Source: Companilactobacillus suantsaicola
GTDB taxonomy: Bacteria; Bacillota; Bacilli; Lactobacillales; Lactobacillaceae
NCBI RefSeq assembly: GCF_004745525.1
Contig: NZ_RKLY01000010.1
Location: 1-64,000 of the forward strand
DNA length: 64,000 nt
Direction: 5' to 3'
Part shown: piece after piece, positions 62,103-64,000 of the stretch
Layout of the letters: each line of letters begins with the position of its first letter
How positions within the stretch are numbered: position 1 is the stretch's first letter
The notes under the pieces: generated by a model
Seen by the model: only the letters and a program-made list of their open reading frames with translations
Database searches by the model: none
Told to the model about the DNA's origin: nothing
Translations under genes and position numbers: made by a program

Positions 62103-62134
62103 AAAAGCAATCTCACATTTGAGATTGCTTTTTT
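62101..62134. terminator. Bidirectional terminator between convergent genes
   Basis: Arms AAAAAGCAATCTCA and TGAGATTGCTTTTT. Confidence 0.88.
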
Positions 62135-64000
62135 AAATAGTATCTTGAGCTAACCAGGTGATTTCACCGCTATAAGTACCTGTCTGATTGACACCATCGT
62201 TATATAAGAGAATGCCTTCGTTGTTAGACCAATCATCCGAGATGGTATCGTTATAATCTGATGTATCGTTATGGTTAGCAATGTTGATGTAACCACTGTT
62301 TAAATCATTTTTAGTGCTGTTGTAGTAAATGAAACCGTTGAAAGAATCATCGTCACTGTTTTGCAGGATTGAAGCTTTTGCAAACAAGTGCCAAACGGTA
62401 TTGTTACTTTTAACGTGTAAATTCAAATTATTTTGTCTTTTCAACGTGTCCGAATTGCCCAGTGCTTGAATTGTTCCGAAACTCAGTGAGTCGGCACTAA
62501 CTTCAAGAGATTTATTAGGAATGACATTGACCGTAAAGGTAGCGGTGTTTGAAGTGATACCGTCTTGATCAGTCGCTGTGATGGTGATTTTTTGCGTCGA
62601 GTTGAGTTTGAAAATATTCCAAAATTCGCTGTCATTATTGATCAAGTCGTTTTTGATATCGAAGTCGTTACTCAAACTGGCGCTACCATCAGACGTTTTT
62701 GCGGCTGTGTACTTCTTACCATTGACGGTGATGGTGTAAAAAATCGAACCCTCCGGACTAGTTAGGAAGTCGTCGCCATTGTCATACTTCAAGATAGTTG
62801 ATAGTGTGAGGCCCCCATCGCCTTGGAAGAGTAAATCGATTGTTTTCGACTCAGGAGTTAATTGTAATTTATGAGTTTTCTTGTAGCGAATTATAAATTC
62901 AGGTGTACTTGCTTCAGAAATTTCGTTTTGACCGGTAAAAATCGAAGCAACTGGCTTAACTGTAACGTCTTTGTCGGTGTTATTGACTGAAGTGCCGTTG
63001 ATTGTGAAAGTGACATGGGTTGGCAAACCACTATCCGCATCACCCAACAAGCCAGTTCCCGCACTATCAAGCGTTGGAATCGTGATCTTGGTGCCATTTA
63101 AGTCATTGGCAGAAATATTTTCAGTCTTGACGGTCTTACCATTATTATCTTTATAAGTGATGGTACCAATATTGTTGTTATCATCGGACTTTACAGTGAA
63201 ATTGCTAGGTAGATTCAAAACAGGATTAACTTTTTTCCAGCTGTCACGACCAGAATCATAATCTAAGTCGTAATTAATACTCAAGTCGTCGCCGGCTCCG
63301 ATTGTCTTTGATGCGGTTGAGGAATCTTTGTCGATCGTGCGGTCATTTAAAGTGTGATCGACGATATTTGAAGCAGTTTCGATATAAAGCATGGCAGGAA
63401 TTGATTCAAAAGCAACCATTTTATCAGCCACATCGTCACTAGTACTGTTGGAGCCAGTAAAGCCCCAGAGAATTTTGTCGGTATCACCGAAGAGCTTTTT
63501 GTAATCAACTTTGACTGAATTATCGACTCTAACGAAGTTATTGCTGGAACCGTAATTGTAATTAGCAGTATTGTCGTTAGGATTGATATCATTGAATGAA
63601 TAACTTAAAGTGGCAGTACCGTCATCATTTGGTTCCCAATGAATTGTCAGATGATGCCAATAAATAGCACGATTGCTTGAATCGATATCATCAACTAAGT
63701 TGGCGGATTGAGAAGCTTTGGTGTGGATCATTGAAAAGGCTGAACCAAAAGTGCTGAAACCAGTTGAAAGCTTTTGATAACTATCGGACATTCCGGGATA
63801 AGTTACTGCAATGTGTCCGTAGCCACCACCCATACCAAAACGAGCTTCGTCTTTATCAGGATAGTCACTTGGGATGACTAAGTTAGTACTGGTAGTATCG
63901 AAGTTGTTTAGTGAGTAATCTTTGTTGGTTGTAAAACCAAGATTGGATGTGTATTTAGAACCGATTTGTTTTGAAAGAATATCTTCCTTGCTAGTATTGT
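62133..64000 (-). CDS. L-type lectin / WxL-domain surface protein, 5' end outside the window
   Basis: At least 622 residues; the frame stays open to the window edge, so the signal peptide and the start of the lectin domain are missing. The lectin part contains YGHIAVTYPGMSDSY and WHHLTIHWEPNDDGTATLSY. Then follow LWGFTGSNS, beta-sandwich modules and a C-terminal WxL domain (NTVWHLFAKASIL and YSGEITWLAQDTI). It is a paralogue of the protein at 15567, sharing WHHxT, LWGFTG and VAFESIPAM blocks. An internal ATG at 63833 is not the true start. Confidence 0.82.
   Translation of the reverse strand, partial: NTSKEDILSKQIGSKYTSNLGFTTNKDYSLNNFDTTSTNLVIPSDYPDKDEARFGMGGGYGHIAVTYPGMSDSYQKLSTGFSTFGSAFSMIHTKASQSANLVDDIDSSNRAIYWHHLTIHWEPNDDGTATLSYSFNDINPNDNTANYNYGSSNNFVRVDNSVKVDYKKLFGDTDKILWGFTGSNSTSDDVADKMVAFESIPAMLYIETASNIVDHTLNDRTIDKDSSTASKTIGAGDDLSINYDLDYDSGRDSWKKVNPVLNLPSNFTVKSDDNNNIGTITYKDNNGKTVKTENISANDLNGTKITIPTLDSAGTGLLGDADSGLPTHVTFTINGTSVNNTDKDVTVKPVASIFTGQNEISEASTPEFIIRYKKTHKLQLTPESKTIDLLFQGDGGLTLSTILKYDNGDDFLTSPEGSIFYTITVNGKKYTAAKTSDGSASLSNDFDIKNDLINNDSEFWNIFKLNSTQKITITATDQDGITSNTATFTVNVIPNKSLEVSADSLSFGTIQALGNSDTLKRQNNLNLHVKSNNTVWHLFAKASILQNSDDDSFNGFIYYNSTKNDLNSGYINIANHNDTSDYNDTISDDWSNNEGILLYNDGVNQTGTYSGEITWLAQDTI

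Overview
The window is chromosomal DNA of a low-GC Gram-positive bacterium of the Lactobacillaceae. Supporting features are purine-rich AGGAGG ribosome sites with frequent TTG starts, PTS-based sugar uptake with cre sites, WxL/lectin, MucBP and SLAP surface proteins, and a D-Ala ligase whose omega loop carries the Phe expected of a D-Ala-D-Lac ligase. A Companilactobacillus-like species is my guess and is not proven. There is no rRNA, tRNA, CRISPR array, prophage or recognisable transposase.

Layout. 0.5-7.3 kb: secreted DUF1002 protein, a lone cellobiose-type EIIC, D-Ala ligase, nagA with a NagR-type operator, and a glycerophosphodiesterase. 7.7-19.8 kb: a WxL-like surface protein, a zinc-ribbon membrane protein, a five-gene galactitol-type PTS operon whose activator has a detached EIIA domain, a lectin/WxL protein, a tyrosine phosphatase and a GT2 glycosyltransferase. 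20-27.6 kb: two WYL regulators (the first truncated) beside a divergent protein that may have a uracil-DNA-glycosylase fold, then an amidotransferase/hydrolase pair, a beta-helix protein, and yueI with a PRPP synthetase paralogue. 28-33 kb: trehalose operon (treR, treB, GH65 phosphorylase). 33-41.3 kb: an NAD(P)-binding protein, an MFS transporter, and a beta-glucoside operon (licT, bglP, GH1) with two LicT antiterminator/terminator switches and cre sites. 41.4-55 kb: two tandem MucBP/SLAP surface proteins, an MFS transporter, a P-type ATPase, a HAD phosphatase and two tandem polytopic PTPS-related proteins. 55-64 kb: CNNM/CBS protein, MerR-like coiled-coil protein, short 6-phosphogluconate dehydrogenase, crcB pair, DUF805-SRAP-rlmA operon and a second lectin/WxL protein cut by the window end.

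The most unusual content is intergenic. Family A (about 160 bp, eight copies) folds as a three-arm structure. Its closing stem has four unrelated but each self-complementary sequences, between nearly invariant ends, so the fold rather than the sequence is conserved. Family B (about 130 bp, four copies plus two remnants) is built the same way. Wherever it touches a gene it starts 0-4 nt after that gene's stop codon in the gene's own orientation. A third family (C) of 55-60 bp terminator-like palindromes precedes four A copies, three of them at 123-126 bp. A and B share short motifs at the base of the closing stem, which suggests one superfamily of structured RNA or mobile palindromes that I cannot match to a named family.
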